Part shown: positions 21,965-32,866 of the stretch, one piece after another
How positions within the stretch are numbered: the stretch's first letter is position 1
How the letters are laid out: each line of letters begins with the position of its first letter
Assembly: GCF_016906535.1 (NCBI RefSeq)
Contig: NC_057375.1
Span: 2,170,001 to 2,234,000 of the forward strand
DNA: 64,000 nt
Direction: 5' to 3'
Origin: Rhizoctonia solani
Lineage: Eukaryota; Basidiomycota; Agaricomycetes; Cantharellales; Ceratobasidiaceae
Notes under the pieces: model-generated
What the model was told of the DNA's origin: nothing
Databases searched by the model: none
Seen by the model: the letters and a program-made list of their open reading frames with translations, nothing else
Translations under genes and position numbers: made by a program

Positions 21965-22564
21965 TTAGTGACTACTAACCTTGGGGGCGAAACTGGGATC
22001 GAAATAGTAGACCCATGTTTTCATAAAACCTGTTGATAAGGAAATCAAATGGTTGATCTTCTCTCTCGCGAGATATCGATGCAAGTCGGTGATCAAGACG
22101 GGGTTACGATTAATATATCCGCCCATCACATCAAGATCAAGCCAGTGCAAAACACGAGCATAGGCTGGTCCGCCTGAATCCGAAATCCCGACCCAGGGCC
22201 GAGCCGGGACGATGACACCCGAGCACTGAGCCTTGCGCCCGATAACTTCCTCGCGGGCCGCCACTTGTAATATATCACTAACTGACTCGAGTCCAGTCAG
22301 TCCCGCAGAATTCCGTAAAAAGGCACATATCTTTATATGCTCAGGGCCCGTGGCGCGGCCCGTGGACGGCCCGGCTGAAGACAATTCTCTGCAGTGCGCA
22401 ACGCCCGTACGGATAGTAATAGCACTCTGAGCTATAAATTCACGGTCGCGTATTGAGATGAACCGGTAAGCCCACCCAGAAGGTGACTTCGCGTGTATCA
22501 CATGATACGAATCCCAACTGATGTCTTCCTCGGTCTGTAATAGGAAATTGACTATACGGCGCAA
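21965..22564 (-). CDS. Hypothetical protein, 199-residue ORF
   Basis: An open frame of 199 codons that I do not recognise. It has a few aromatic-rich segments (ISWDSYHVIHAKSPSGWAYRF near residue 15; ARVLHWLDLDVMGGYIN near 140; FMKTWVYYFDPSF near the end). It might extend upstream by a spliced exon from the ATG at 22640. It is divergent from the mitochondrial carrier gene with about 165 bp between starts. The YARVLHWLD..VM segment faintly recalls the strand before the active site in GH18 chitinases, but the order of the remaining parts does not support that family. It could be a decayed gene. Confidence 0.35.
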   Translation of the reverse strand: MRRIVNFLLQTEEDISWDSYHVIHAKSPSGWAYRFISIRDREFIAQSAITIRTGVAHCRELSSAGPSTGRATGPEHIKICAFLRNSAGLTGLESVSDILQVAAREEVIGRKAQCSGVIVPARPWVGISDSGGPAYARVLHWLDLDVMGGYINRNPVLITDLHRYLAREKINHLISLSTGFMKTWVYYFDPSFAPKVSSH

Positions 22565-22728
22565 GGTCGAGGACCAGTTTAAGGAGGAAGTGTCGATCGC
22601 TTTGCACCTGACCTATACATTGTTCGTTCTCCGCCTCCACATCCGCAACTAGTCATTTCGTTGGGGTTATAAGTCGGTTGTTGGGCTTGGACTGGTTTCT
22701 GCTCTCCTTGCTCACTTTCAAGGATACT

Positions 22729-24410
22729 ATGTCTACAAAGATCGACTCACCCAAGCCGCCTATCGTGCAGGCTACGATGCCCAAGAAGAGACCATATCCT
22801 TTTTGGTTGGGAGGTGGGTAATATTAGAACTGGAATTTACGCCTTGCTGATTGTTATTGTAGGAGTGGCGGCCAGTATCGCGGCCTCGATCACTCAGTAT
22901 GTTCATTTCAGTCATCTCAAGAATTTGAATAAGTTCTTGACATGTGCGATTAATAGTCCTCTAGATCTTACGAAAGTGCGATTACAAGCGTCGGGTGATA
23001 AGCGTATGATCGCTTCCATACAAAAGACGATCCAAACAGCAGGCGAGCTCCACTAGTATCTTCGTGAACCGCTCACATTAACTCTGAATACATTCAGGTA
23101 TTCGAGGACTATTTGATGGGATATCGGGAACGCTGTTCCGCCAGATGACTTACTCCCTATGTCGATTTTGGGCATATGATGAGAGCAAGAAGATCGTTCA
23201 GTGGTACGCTCCCTTTGCATTTTCCCCGATATTCAAGCTAAATTGCGCAAACAGGCCCGGGCCCAATGCCAGGCTGGAAAATGGCGCTCGCTGGAACGAT
23301 GGCGGGCGGAATAGCAGGAGTCGTTGGCAATCCTGGAGGCCCGTCTTTATCTCTCGCCGCGTCTCGAATCACGTGTGACTGACGTCATGACAGAGATCCT
23401 GATGGTCCGTATGCAAGGCGATTTTGCAAAACCCCCGGAGAAGAGGTTGAATTATAAACATTGTTTTGATGGATTGTATAAAGTTAGTTCATCGCGCTCA
23501 AAGCCTTAGCTAGTTGAGCTAATCGGAATGGGTAGATGATTAGAGATGAAGGTCCATCGTCTCTTGCGCGAGGAATGGCACCAAATGTGTTCAGAAGTAT
23601 CTTGATGAATGCGTCTCAGCTTGCTTCGTGAGTCACTATCCAGTTCTTGGTGTGCGAGAGAGAGCTGACATGGGAGGACAACAGATACGATTTTTTCAAG
23701 ATCCAATTACTCCAGACAGGCAAATTTGAAGATAACATTAATTTGCATTTTACTGCGAGCTTTATGGCCGTAAGCACCTTCTGGTCGTGTTTGTGCTCGA
23801 GATGAGCCTGATTCACGTATAACGACTACCAGGGCACTGTAGCGACTAGTGAGTTCCTCTTACAAAACTCCAGAACCCATTTGCTAACTTAGTTGCTTTA
23901 TAGCTGTATGCTCCCAGCAGATGTACTCAAGGTTTGCCATGCTTTCTTAACCTTCTCTCCTTGTTTTGACTCGTATCATAACAGAGCCGAATTATGAATG
24001 CGTCTGGCCCGGGATCAAACGCAAGACTACCTCTACGTTGATTTGATTTGTATTAACGCATTTAAGTAGTCAACATTGGCGGTTATTAGGACATCGATAC
24101 AGAACGAGGGCCCGATGTTCATGTTCAAGGGGTGCGTCTCCCTCTATCTTGTTCATTCTTGAAATAACCAATTTCTAATTCTCAAATTCGACCACCAATA
24201 CTCAAACCCATTTCCCGGGCCTGATCATCGATGTCTTCGACCCAACTGATTACCAACCAACTCGTATTTCATCTTTAACCATTAAACTTAAACAGCTGGG
24301 TCCCTGCATGGATGCGCCTTCAACCAACTACGATTCTCATCTTCCTCACTTTTGAACAACTCAAGCGCGGTGTAGACTGGACCCGATCGAGAGGGTTTGA
24401 TTTACTTTAG
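22729..24410 (+). CDS. Mitochondrial carrier, dicarboxylate-type (frame possibly broken)
   Basis: An inner-membrane solute carrier of the SLC25 family, closest by motif to fungal dicarboxylate carriers. Exons read MSTKIDSPKPP...FWLGG, then AASIAASITHPLDLTKVRLQ (first P-x-D-x-x-K signature), GIRGLFDGISGTLFRQMTY, MPGWKMALAGTMAGGIAG, EILMVRMQGDFAKPPEKR, MIRDEGPSSLARG, FRSILMNASQLAS, YDFFK, GTVATTVCS-PADVLKSRIMNAS (third signature) and WVPAWMRLQPTTILIFLTFEQLK. TAG at 24408-24410. Three introns need a GC donor (23043, about 23343 and about 24013). A base seems missing in the C run at 23913-23915, and the MPGWK exon junction is also out of phase. It is either assembly-damaged or a young pseudogene. 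Confidence 0.8.
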
Positions 24411-25662
24411 ATTCTTTTTTAGGATACCCAGAGGATTGTTCTTTCTTGTAGAGTGGGTGCAGGATGATTGGTGAATGGATAGGTGTTTAGAACCGTGTTT
24501 GTAGGCATATACATCGCGAATTCGAGTGCATCAAGTGAAATGCATCTTATCGATCCCGAAAGTCAACGATAAATGGTGCATCCTGCTCGCTATTGGCTGC
24601 AAACGAAGATGGTGGTTTCATGGTTCCTGTCTTATTTTGAAGACCTCAGATATATAATGATTTAGGTTCTAAGATTTTCCAATAACTTCGAGAACTTAAT
24701 GTGCTTGCATATATTAGATGATATCCACCCGTCATGTGCCCGCTTTCATTATACCAGGCTCAACAAACCCTGGATCGTCCTCGATACAGCGGAGGCGTTT
24801 ATCGCCGTCGGGGCGTGAATAGCTAATTTCGACACAACATGTATCCAGCCCGCAGACACATAGTAAGGACCTAATCAAACGGTCCGGGATATCATTTATT
24901 TACGCTCTTCTGTGATATGTAGCGATGCTACGCCTCGCGCCGATACCTATATCGAGCATGCTGCAATGCGCCGATAGACCAAATGTATGAACACTCCCCA
25001 AGATCAGAGAGTTGGATTTATTTCAATGTAACCCTGTAGAAGTTGGCTTGAGCCTAGCTAGTCTTAGTAATAGCATTGGAGTTACGACAAAGGCAGTGGC
25101 TAAATTGAAAACTGGGTGCTCGGAACCTCGCTAAGTGCTGGGCTTTACCAAACAGCGCTTGATTGGTAAAAACGGCCACGCGCCTGGCGCTTGATGAGTA
25201 AGATTATTACTCATTCATTTCACTTGTTCTCGCAAATTCCTTTGGTCATGACTCCACGCGCTTATGTCGGGCTATGCGTCGGCGAGCAAATCTATCGGGC
25301 TCAGAACCCTACCATAATGTATACAAGGAGTGCTTCGATCGACTACACATTATAACTCTCCTCTTATCACGAACGATGGGCCTGCGGATGTAACGTCCGT
25401 CACCCCAAAGACTAGACCTTGCACTGGTGAGGTACTGGTTTCACCTCAGTTAGACTCGCCAGACTTAGTCAGGGCGAAAGATACATCATATGATCGTCAA
25501 GAGAAGCATCGGCCTGTCGTCACATGCACCAACCACACCCTGGGAACTATTCCCCTGAGTTGGCGAACTGGGGATATATACCCCTACCTAAGCCTTGGAT
25601 GGGCCTCATCTCTCTACTACTACTCACTGCTCTTCCAGTAAATCAACTCTTTTCTTAGCAAT
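24411..25662. other. Intergenic region and promoter of GST copy 2
   Basis: No gene is supported; the 103-codon ORF at 25330-25641 has no family features. A TATATA box at 25575-25580 lies about 85 nt before the GST start. Confidence 0.4.
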
Positions 25663-26577
25663 ATGGTCACTGTAAAGCTCTACGGCGTGAGTGTCCCATA
25701 TAACGCGTTCCGATCGCGTTTCTGACGAAATGCTGTGGTGCAGATGCCCTACTCGACATGCACCAAGCGTGTATGGACGACGGCCAAGGAAATCGGCGTC
25801 GATGTCACGATCGTCCCCGTCGATCTCGCCAAGGGTGCACACAAGGACCCGGCATACATCGAGAACTACCACCCGTTCGGTATTATTCCCGTTCTCGAGG
25901 TGGGTCCGGCCCAAGACTCTCTGACTTCTGTATCTGACTGTTATTTCTACTAGGACGAGGATGGCACTAAAATCTACGAGTCCCGCGCGATTGCTCGTAC
26001 CTCGTTGCGAAGTACGGAAAGGGCTCGCCTCTCCTACCTGCTGCGAGCGATGCCAAGGCATATGGTCTCTTCGAGCAAGCTGCCAGCATCGAGTACTCGA
26101 GCTTCGATCCTTCTGCTTCGGGTCTCGCGTTTGAACGCGTCTTCGGGCCGTAAGTTCGTCTTCGCTATTATTTTTTCCAAATTCTGAGAGCAATATAGTA
26201 TGAGGGGATTGGAGCCCAACAAGGATTTGGTCAAGAAGTACGTCGACACTTTGGATGCTAAGCTCGATGGATACGAGCGTATCTTGGCCAAGCAAAAATA
26301 CCTCGCTGGTGATGTGAGTGGATCTGTCTCTTGACGGCCGTAATGACGTTCTGATCTTCGACCTGCAGATCTTCACTCTTGCCGATTTGTTCCATCTCCC
26401 TTACGGCAAGATGGTTTACGATCTCGAGCCTCAGCTGTTTTCCAAGAGGGAGCACCTCAAGAAGTAAGTCCATCACTGGTTCAATATTTTAGTAGATATT
26501 AAACCAAGCTTCACAGGTGGTGGGAAGACATTTCTGCTCGTTCTTCTTGGCAGGAGGCTCAGAAACTCCAGCTCTAA
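25663..26577 (+). CDS. Glutathione S-transferase, phi-like (copy 2)
   Basis: Second cytosolic GST. Exons: 25663-25686 (MVTVKLYG), 25744-25899 (MPYSTCTKRVWTTAKEIGV...PFGIIPVLE), then 25954 onward (DEDGTKIYESRAIAR). The following YLVAKYGKG continues only in another frame: one base is missing between 25997 and 25998, where CGC TAC is expected and CG TAC is found. The rest is intact: YGLFEQAASIEYSSFD, MRGLEPNKD, YERILAKQKYLAGD, FTLADLFHLPYGK and WWEDISARSSWQEAQ, then TAA at 26575-26577. Intron positions match GST copy 1. All other family motifs are kept, so an assembly deletion is as likely as a real null allele. Confidence 0.88.
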
Positions 26578-28038
26578 ACAGTGCAGAAGATCTCGAGTAT
26601 GAAGTGTATCTATATTTGAAATTTAAATACAGCAATACCAATATATGCGTGGCATCTAAGTTGACGATCGCGAGCAGAAAGAGAAAACGTGTTAATGTTG
26701 AATGCACTAATATGGGGGCCGTAGACCGGAGCTTGTGGAGACGCACGAGCCCAGATTTAGGCGTAGGGCTCCCATGTGGCTATTCACGTAATCATGATTG
26801 TTGATTGTGATCCATACTTGCGTAGCGCATTCGGTCCCCAGTGCGCCGTTATTTTTCTTTCCCACCCACCACCCCGCCCATCATCCCATCCACTATTCCA
26901 TACGCTTGTCACCATTCTCTATCTCATGAACCGCTTCTTCCCTAGCAGTTTCACCTCTCCCGCTCTCTACCATGCTCGACCATCGTCAGACTTGGTCACC
27001 CACCTTCGAGTCTGCTCGCGCCTCGGTGCCCAGTTTTTATCGCGCACTCCGTGCCGGATCAGTACCTCTACTGGTCTCTGAGATGGCGTGTATGCATATA
27101 TCATGTATTTTTTTATTCCAACAATACTTCGATGGGTACAGGAAGCCACTAAGTCCTGAGTTATCGTGTGTGACGAGAAGTCTTTTTTGTAAACAAAGAA
27201 TACCGCCTATGATAGACATATGTATACAAGGCAGGTAAAACGCTATATTCTAGTATGTCCAAACAACAAGTTGATTGCAATCCGGAGCACAAATACTCGA
27301 TGTTGATTGACTGTGGTATATGTTCAAAACACTGACAAATGTCTGATCGTGTATCGTTTACGTCCGCAAACCATTCCCCGCTGCGATTTCGGATACCTCG
27401 GCTTACGTTGGGAGATTCGCTACGTCCAGGCTGACATGACCGTATGTCATGAAAAGATGTATATGTCGAGGGATGGCCGACTCGCTAGGCAGCGACCGGA
27501 CGCATAGACATAAACGAAAGCCAGGTCATGGTAGTTGATCGCGTGCCCAAGCCCGTGCTTGCGGGGTCTGTACGGTGCGGTCGATCGCAAAGTGTGAGCA
27601 AGAGGATCTGAAGGTCGAAGTAGGGGGGGATGCGCTATGTGTGACTAAAATTTCCAGCATGTTTTTTTGACTTCTGGCTCTCATGTTACCTGTGCGCTGT
27701 CGCGGATAATTCATCACAGTAATGTTGGGAAATTGTAACAGTAATAGCGAAGCACAGGTGCTGGGTACTGGTAGTAACATCTTTCGAATGCTTGTCCCTT
27801 TTTCGTGCACATAGCACGTCGGAAAGTCGTGGCGATATACATGGAGACCTAGGTTGGAGTGTATTTTAGAATATCATTGAGAAATACCGAGAGGACAATT
27901 TGATCAGAAGTTCTCATAGACTAGTATTGCTTTGCGGTAAGAACTTCCAAGAAAGGGGTCTCAATAATATGACAATCGTTACTAAATGTAATACATTCAC
28001 TGTTGTTATGGAAGTAAAAAAGCATATATATAGCGGGA
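26578..28038. other. Intergenic region, no gene seen
   Basis: An open frame around 26972-27100 (+) begins MLDHRQTWSPTFESARASVPSF but stops soon with no supported continuation. The rest is AT-rich with only chance ORFs. Confidence 0.35.
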
Positions 28039-30341
28039 CTAGTCCTGAGGTAAAGCAGCCCAGATATCGGATATTGCATTTGTGATACCAGTCTCAACGA
28101 CCCGGTCTTGAGCGAGGAAAACATTATCAACGCGCCTAGAATGTTTTTTAATACGTTGAGAAGATGTCGTTGGAGTTGATCGACTGTCCATTCCTGAGGA
28201 CCTTGTTCAGCGTCCCTCTAGGTTTTTAAGGATAGCAAAAATGTCAGTAGCTATAGGATAAGAGCAGAATACTTCTAATGCCTACCTTGCTGCCGCCCAG
28301 TGTAACAGTAAACCTTTCTTCCGAGCTCACAATGTTGAGAGTACAGTCCCCCATTATATTACCAACGCATGTAAGAAGGCAATTGGACCATATGTGTCCT
28401 GGAAGTACGGTATTTAGGAAGGCAAGCGCCCCAGAAGTGTTAGGTTGGTTTGAGCCGACATAAGTATGAAGTATTCGGCCCAGTTCTTCGACCCATGCAT
28501 TCGCCAGGTGCAAATTCCAATCGAAGGCGCCTTGTTCCCATTGGACAGTGTGTTCTTTATCTTCACTGAACATTCCAAGCCCAAAATATTGAAATTGTAG
28601 TACCAAAATTTCCAGAGGGAAAGCGCGAACCATCAGCCTTGGATTCACTATACACGCAATTCACAGGCCTTTGGTTGTCAGTATTGTGACAAGGATTAGG
28701 TTCAAAGTACTCCGCACCTTCAAATGAGCTACACATCTCTAGTATGACTAAATCTTGCCTCAATGTACCAAAGATCTTCAAAATATAATGTGGAAACAAC
28801 ACAACCGCTGGATAAGTGAGAAGGGCTACAAATAGCGCAAGAATGAATGCAACGATTCGCTTCCATCGTGGGTGCCGCCCTTCAAAAGTTTCCATCTCGT
28901 AATCTGCTCGAGTGATGTTGATGTGATGATAGCATATTCTAATAAACGCCCGAAAGAACCCCCTTTGTACTTCTTTCTGTATTGAGGAGAAGTTAAGATC
29001 ATCCCGGGGGAACTTCATACTGTTTATGCCACCAATTAAATCTCCCATTTTAATGGAATCGGCTGTATTATTAACGTCATTTCGAATAAATGTAATTAGA
29101 CCCGCCACATAAGGCCTGATGGCATTTAAAACAGAAGGCTTCAAGCGGTCTTGCCAGAGACAATTAGATACCTCCTCGCGCAAGCTCTCATACACAATAT
29201 CGCTCAGTCTTGATCTTAGTAACCTTAGTAAGAATTCCTTTGACCCACGGCGCTGGGTGTGCTCGTCCAGTAACGCATATATCCCAACTGCAACGTATTT
29301 ATTGATGCTGTGGGAATAATCCGAGGCTTCGAAGGTCTGGTTAACTAGCTTCAGTGGTATCATATCTTTTTTAGGATTATGCAAGCATAGCGGCAGGTGA
29401 TTCCTCCATGTCCTCTTGAAGTAAATAGCGGAGGGATCCGGAGTTGGCTTGACAGGTGCATCCAACAGCATTTGGGGACTTGATTGTGACAAGTCAAACA
29501 GAGTTTCAGCAACTATTGATTCCCATGTAGAAGGTGCTATTCGGTCTTGCCATGAAGCAACATGACGAACCAGAATGGAGAGTATGGTGCAACACAAGAA
29601 ATAGCAATTGAAGTGTTGTAAGGTGTATTGTTTGGCATTTGGGTGTTGCTTCATGGTGTAACAGATTTTAAGCACATCAGTCAAATCAAACGAGCGCGGG
29701 AAAATAACCTGAATAAGTAATCTGCAATTTCTGCGATTTATGAAACGGGTGGCCTCTTGGGTTGAGGGAAAGCATTGGATGATGTCACAAGAGCTACATC
29801 CTGTCCATCGCAACGCATCAAAATCAAAGCCGTTGCCCATACGTTCCAGGATACATGAGCGGTTGTCTTCGAGTTCAATCTCAAGGAACTCATGGTTGAA
29901 TGGAGGATCAACCTTCTTCCAATGACGGATACAACGGAAGGTGGTGGATATTCCCGCTTGTAGTAGGCTATTGTACCATTCCTTCACCTCACATCCTTCA
30001 TGCCACCAGTCGCGATGAAACTCAAGTGTGAAAGGTTGGAATTCAGGACCTTCTGGCAACCGATAAGATAAGCGAGCCTGTGTGTTAAGGGCATTCCTGA
30101 GGGCATTCTGAATTGTTTTTCTGCGTTGCGGGTAGGATAGACACTGGTACACAAACGTAGCTATTGACATGAGCGCCCAATTAAATGTGTTTGGCCCTAG
30201 TGATGGTACAGAGGCAAGTGTATTGGGTGGGTACTGATGCGCGTCCATAGCACGAGGTTGGGCGATGTGGCGAGGGTAAGAGTAAAGCTCAACACTAACA
30301 GCACAGGTTAAATGGGGACGATTTAGCTTGGAGCGTGACAC
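28039..30341 (-). CDS. Large unrecognised membrane protein, possible papain-like fold
   Basis: The main exon is an uninterrupted 592-codon frame (30341-28563; the Met at 30248 is an alternative start). I do not recognise a named family. Visible parts: a basic N-terminal helix, WHEGCEVKEWYNSLLQAG near 113-130, HEFLEIEL at 150-157, a hydrophobic strand RLLIQVIFPRSFDL near 207, then LQHFNCYFLCCTIL at 241-254, and a strong membrane segment IVAFILALFVALLTYPAVVLF near 496-516. The His strand followed about 95 residues later by an N-C-x-x-F box resembles the order in permuted NlpC/P60 (LRAT-like) enzymes; this is inference. A weak donor near 28644 joins a second frame (WEQGAFDWNLHLANAWVEEL...), and a third exon may end at the TAG at 28039-28041. 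Confidence 0.6.
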
Positions 30342-31311
30342 GATGAGCGCTATGGCTGTGACTAAATGAGTGGTGGAGGGCAGCAGTGGATCTCGGGGTG
30401 GCTACCGCATGTACACGTGGCCATGTTAAAATCATTACTGAAGATACACCGCCTCATTTGTTAATTCCCTATAGAACTACCGTACTGACTTGGATACTGT
30501 GTGTTCCGAGAGTAGATAATTTAATCATAGGCCACTGAATCAGCCTTCAAGCTGAATTTTCAAGTAGCTTAATGGTTCTCCGGATCTATCCAGATTTATT
30601 TCGTATAAAATACTTGCAAATATGCATCAAGGCTAAAGCTGGTGGATATGTGTGGATGCATCTTGCGCATATATGATTTGAATTATTCAAAATGAAGCTC
30701 AATCGCGTTTGGAGATATTTTAAACGAGGCAACCAAAGCTTTGATTGGATTGGTACAGCTTCGGTCATGTTCGCAGAACGCAAAGACCTAGTTTGGTTGG
30801 CTATTATTTTTAAGATGAATTCCAAGGGCACAAGCCCCTAGCACGGGCCAAATTAAAATCAGTTAAAAGCCTTTGAAGAAATATATGGCTGCACCCATGG
30901 CCGACGCGACAGTGTTGAGGTAGCACAAGTGCACAATCAATATACTGGGCTTTCTGGTGACAATCGCATTTGGGTTGATCTTTGTATGCGCTATAAGATA
31001 ATACAAGAGGATAAAAGTAGCTATCGCCTCCAACCTCAGATTACGTTGCTTCTTCTAGCATCAAATGACCTTGAAATACAACAAAATAAGTTCGAATGAC
31101 TGGATTTCTACACATGCATGACTTCGGACACATCTAAATAAAGGTCTATTTAGGGTACATCTGTATCAGCCAGAAGCTCACCAGTGGTATCAAATATGAG
31201 CTTAGGGTGGATAACTTTTGAAGAATTTGTTACACTGTGTTACTATGAGTGTGGTTAGGTGATATCGCCGTTCGGCACGTGACCCTTGGATATCACACAT
31301 ACGGCCACGAT
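30342..31311. other. Divergent intergenic region
   Basis: Lies between two divergently transcribed genes. No coding or RNA gene is seen. Confidence 0.45.
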
Positions 31312-32464
31312 ATGGGCCTCTTGGAACTGCCACCAGAGGTTCTACGTTTGATAGGACAAAGGTGCATCGAAGACTCGGCTTATATGTCAAGTCTCTGCCT
31401 AGTGAACAAGTATACATATCACTCCTTGAATGGGTTGCTTTATCAATCCGTCAAATTGGGCTCCAAGCGCTCCGTATGCTCATTTTGCGAGACAGTAACT
31501 TCACTCCAGCCAAGCTACGCAAAACACGTGATTAGACTACAGATAGGTGTCAAATGGCTGACCCGTAGGGACGAAGAATATAAGCTGGAAAGGGATCTTG
31601 TGCCACAACTGCGGCGCGCCCTTCAAAGCCTGGATTACCTGAAGGATCTATCACTCTCAATTACTCGTACTGCGTTCAACGTATTGTTCAATGATCTGCA
31701 CGTCTCATTTAGGCTCAATAGATTTGTTCATTCTGGGTCATTGGCAGCACCTCTATTGCATTTTCTCGAAGGACAGTCTTCAATCACACAACTAGGATGT
31801 CACGGATCAATTAATAGCGGCGATGAGGGTGTATTGTGTGATCCAATCGAAAAGAATCTTAACCTACTGCCAAAGCTTCAAGCGATTGAAGGTCCATCTT
31901 TCCTTGTAGTTGGTCTATCGTGTATACGCCCAATCACGAGTGTAACCGTTCTGAGTTACCTTGATCATCCTCTCCAAGGAGTTGAACATAGACGGAGAAC
32001 AATAGCGGCCTTGCTGGATCATGGGATGATCCCACTGACGCACTTTTGTATTGTGAGCAAGGTCACCCGAAGGTCTACATGGGATATTTTGGTTAAGGAG
32101 TTGCAACGAACACCTCCTTCGAACTTGAAGGAAATTACCATAATAGATCTTTGCTCCCCAGTAGGTTCCATTCTGATTATATGAGTCCTACGGAAATTGA
32201 TTTGCTCTCACTCGAGGATTTAACGGGCCGATCGACGAATAAGTATATACGTATTTTTCAAAACTTATCCATGTTCATTGATGTTCCTTTTCCATTCTTG
32301 GAAAAGTTCGAAGTTGTGACGATGGCCCATAGCTCACGCTTCGATCATCGGATTGGATGTTTATAAAGCTGATGAAGCTGTATCAGAAAGACCAGTTGCC
32401 CTGTTGGAAGAGATTGTGCCCTATGCTACGGACTGTTGTCCTTTATGGTCACGTCATTGTTTAG
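31312..32464 (+). CDS. F-box/LRR-like protein (A)
   Basis: An F-box-like protein, expected to act as substrate receptor of an SCF ubiquitin ligase. MGLLELPPEVLRLIGQ...SLCLVNKYTYHSLNGLLYQSVKL is the F-box helix bundle. It is followed by LRR-like repeats with SLSITRTAF and the family segment FRLNRFVHSGSLAAPLLHFLEGQSSI (read in two parts). The ATG at 31312 is chosen over 31249 because it places the LPPE motif at the start. The main frame ends near 32155 and an intron leads to IDLLSLEDLTG... The C-terminus WMFIKLMKLYQ and WKRLCPMLRTVVLYG, ending TAG at 32462-32464, lies one frame off; a base seems missing near 32344. Three other genes here belong to the same family. Confidence 0.75.
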
Positions 32465-32866
32465 TTGTTATAACTATTAGCATAGCACGTTGTTTGTTAT
32501 TTCTGTATTAGATGTAACTTTTTGTGATGCAACGTCCTCCCATTAGCTCGGCTTTGTGGCCTTCGTTTATTCGAGTTAGTAAAATAACAATATGCTTCCC
32601 TTCCGCCTTTTTATATGATGTATAGTAACCTTCATCGTTCCACCCTAGGTTTTATATCAGATAGTACATATACATGACATGGTTAAATACTCAACCAAGT
32701 CGGAGCTGCCACACCACAAGAGCTTTCTTGGGGTTTCAGTCGTAATCTGCCTCCAGGGGGCTCAGGGACGACTTACTATCGCTTAAATTCAAATTGTCAT
32801 CATATACCACCACCGATCACGTGCCAAAGGATAAGCGCCTCTCAGACTCAACCACGACCTACCAAA
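32465..32866. other. Intergenic region upstream of the RBM25-like gene
   Basis: About 400 bp of 3' flank and promoter. No separate gene is seen. Confidence 0.45.

Noticed and set aside
21965..22564. GH18 chitinase assignment for the 199-codon ORF
   Set aside because: Only one short segment is suggestive and the catalytic DxxDxDxE motif is absent.
25624..26376. 250-codon minus-strand ORF over GST copy 2
   Set aside because: Antisense to conserved GST exons and running through their introns; no motifs of its own.
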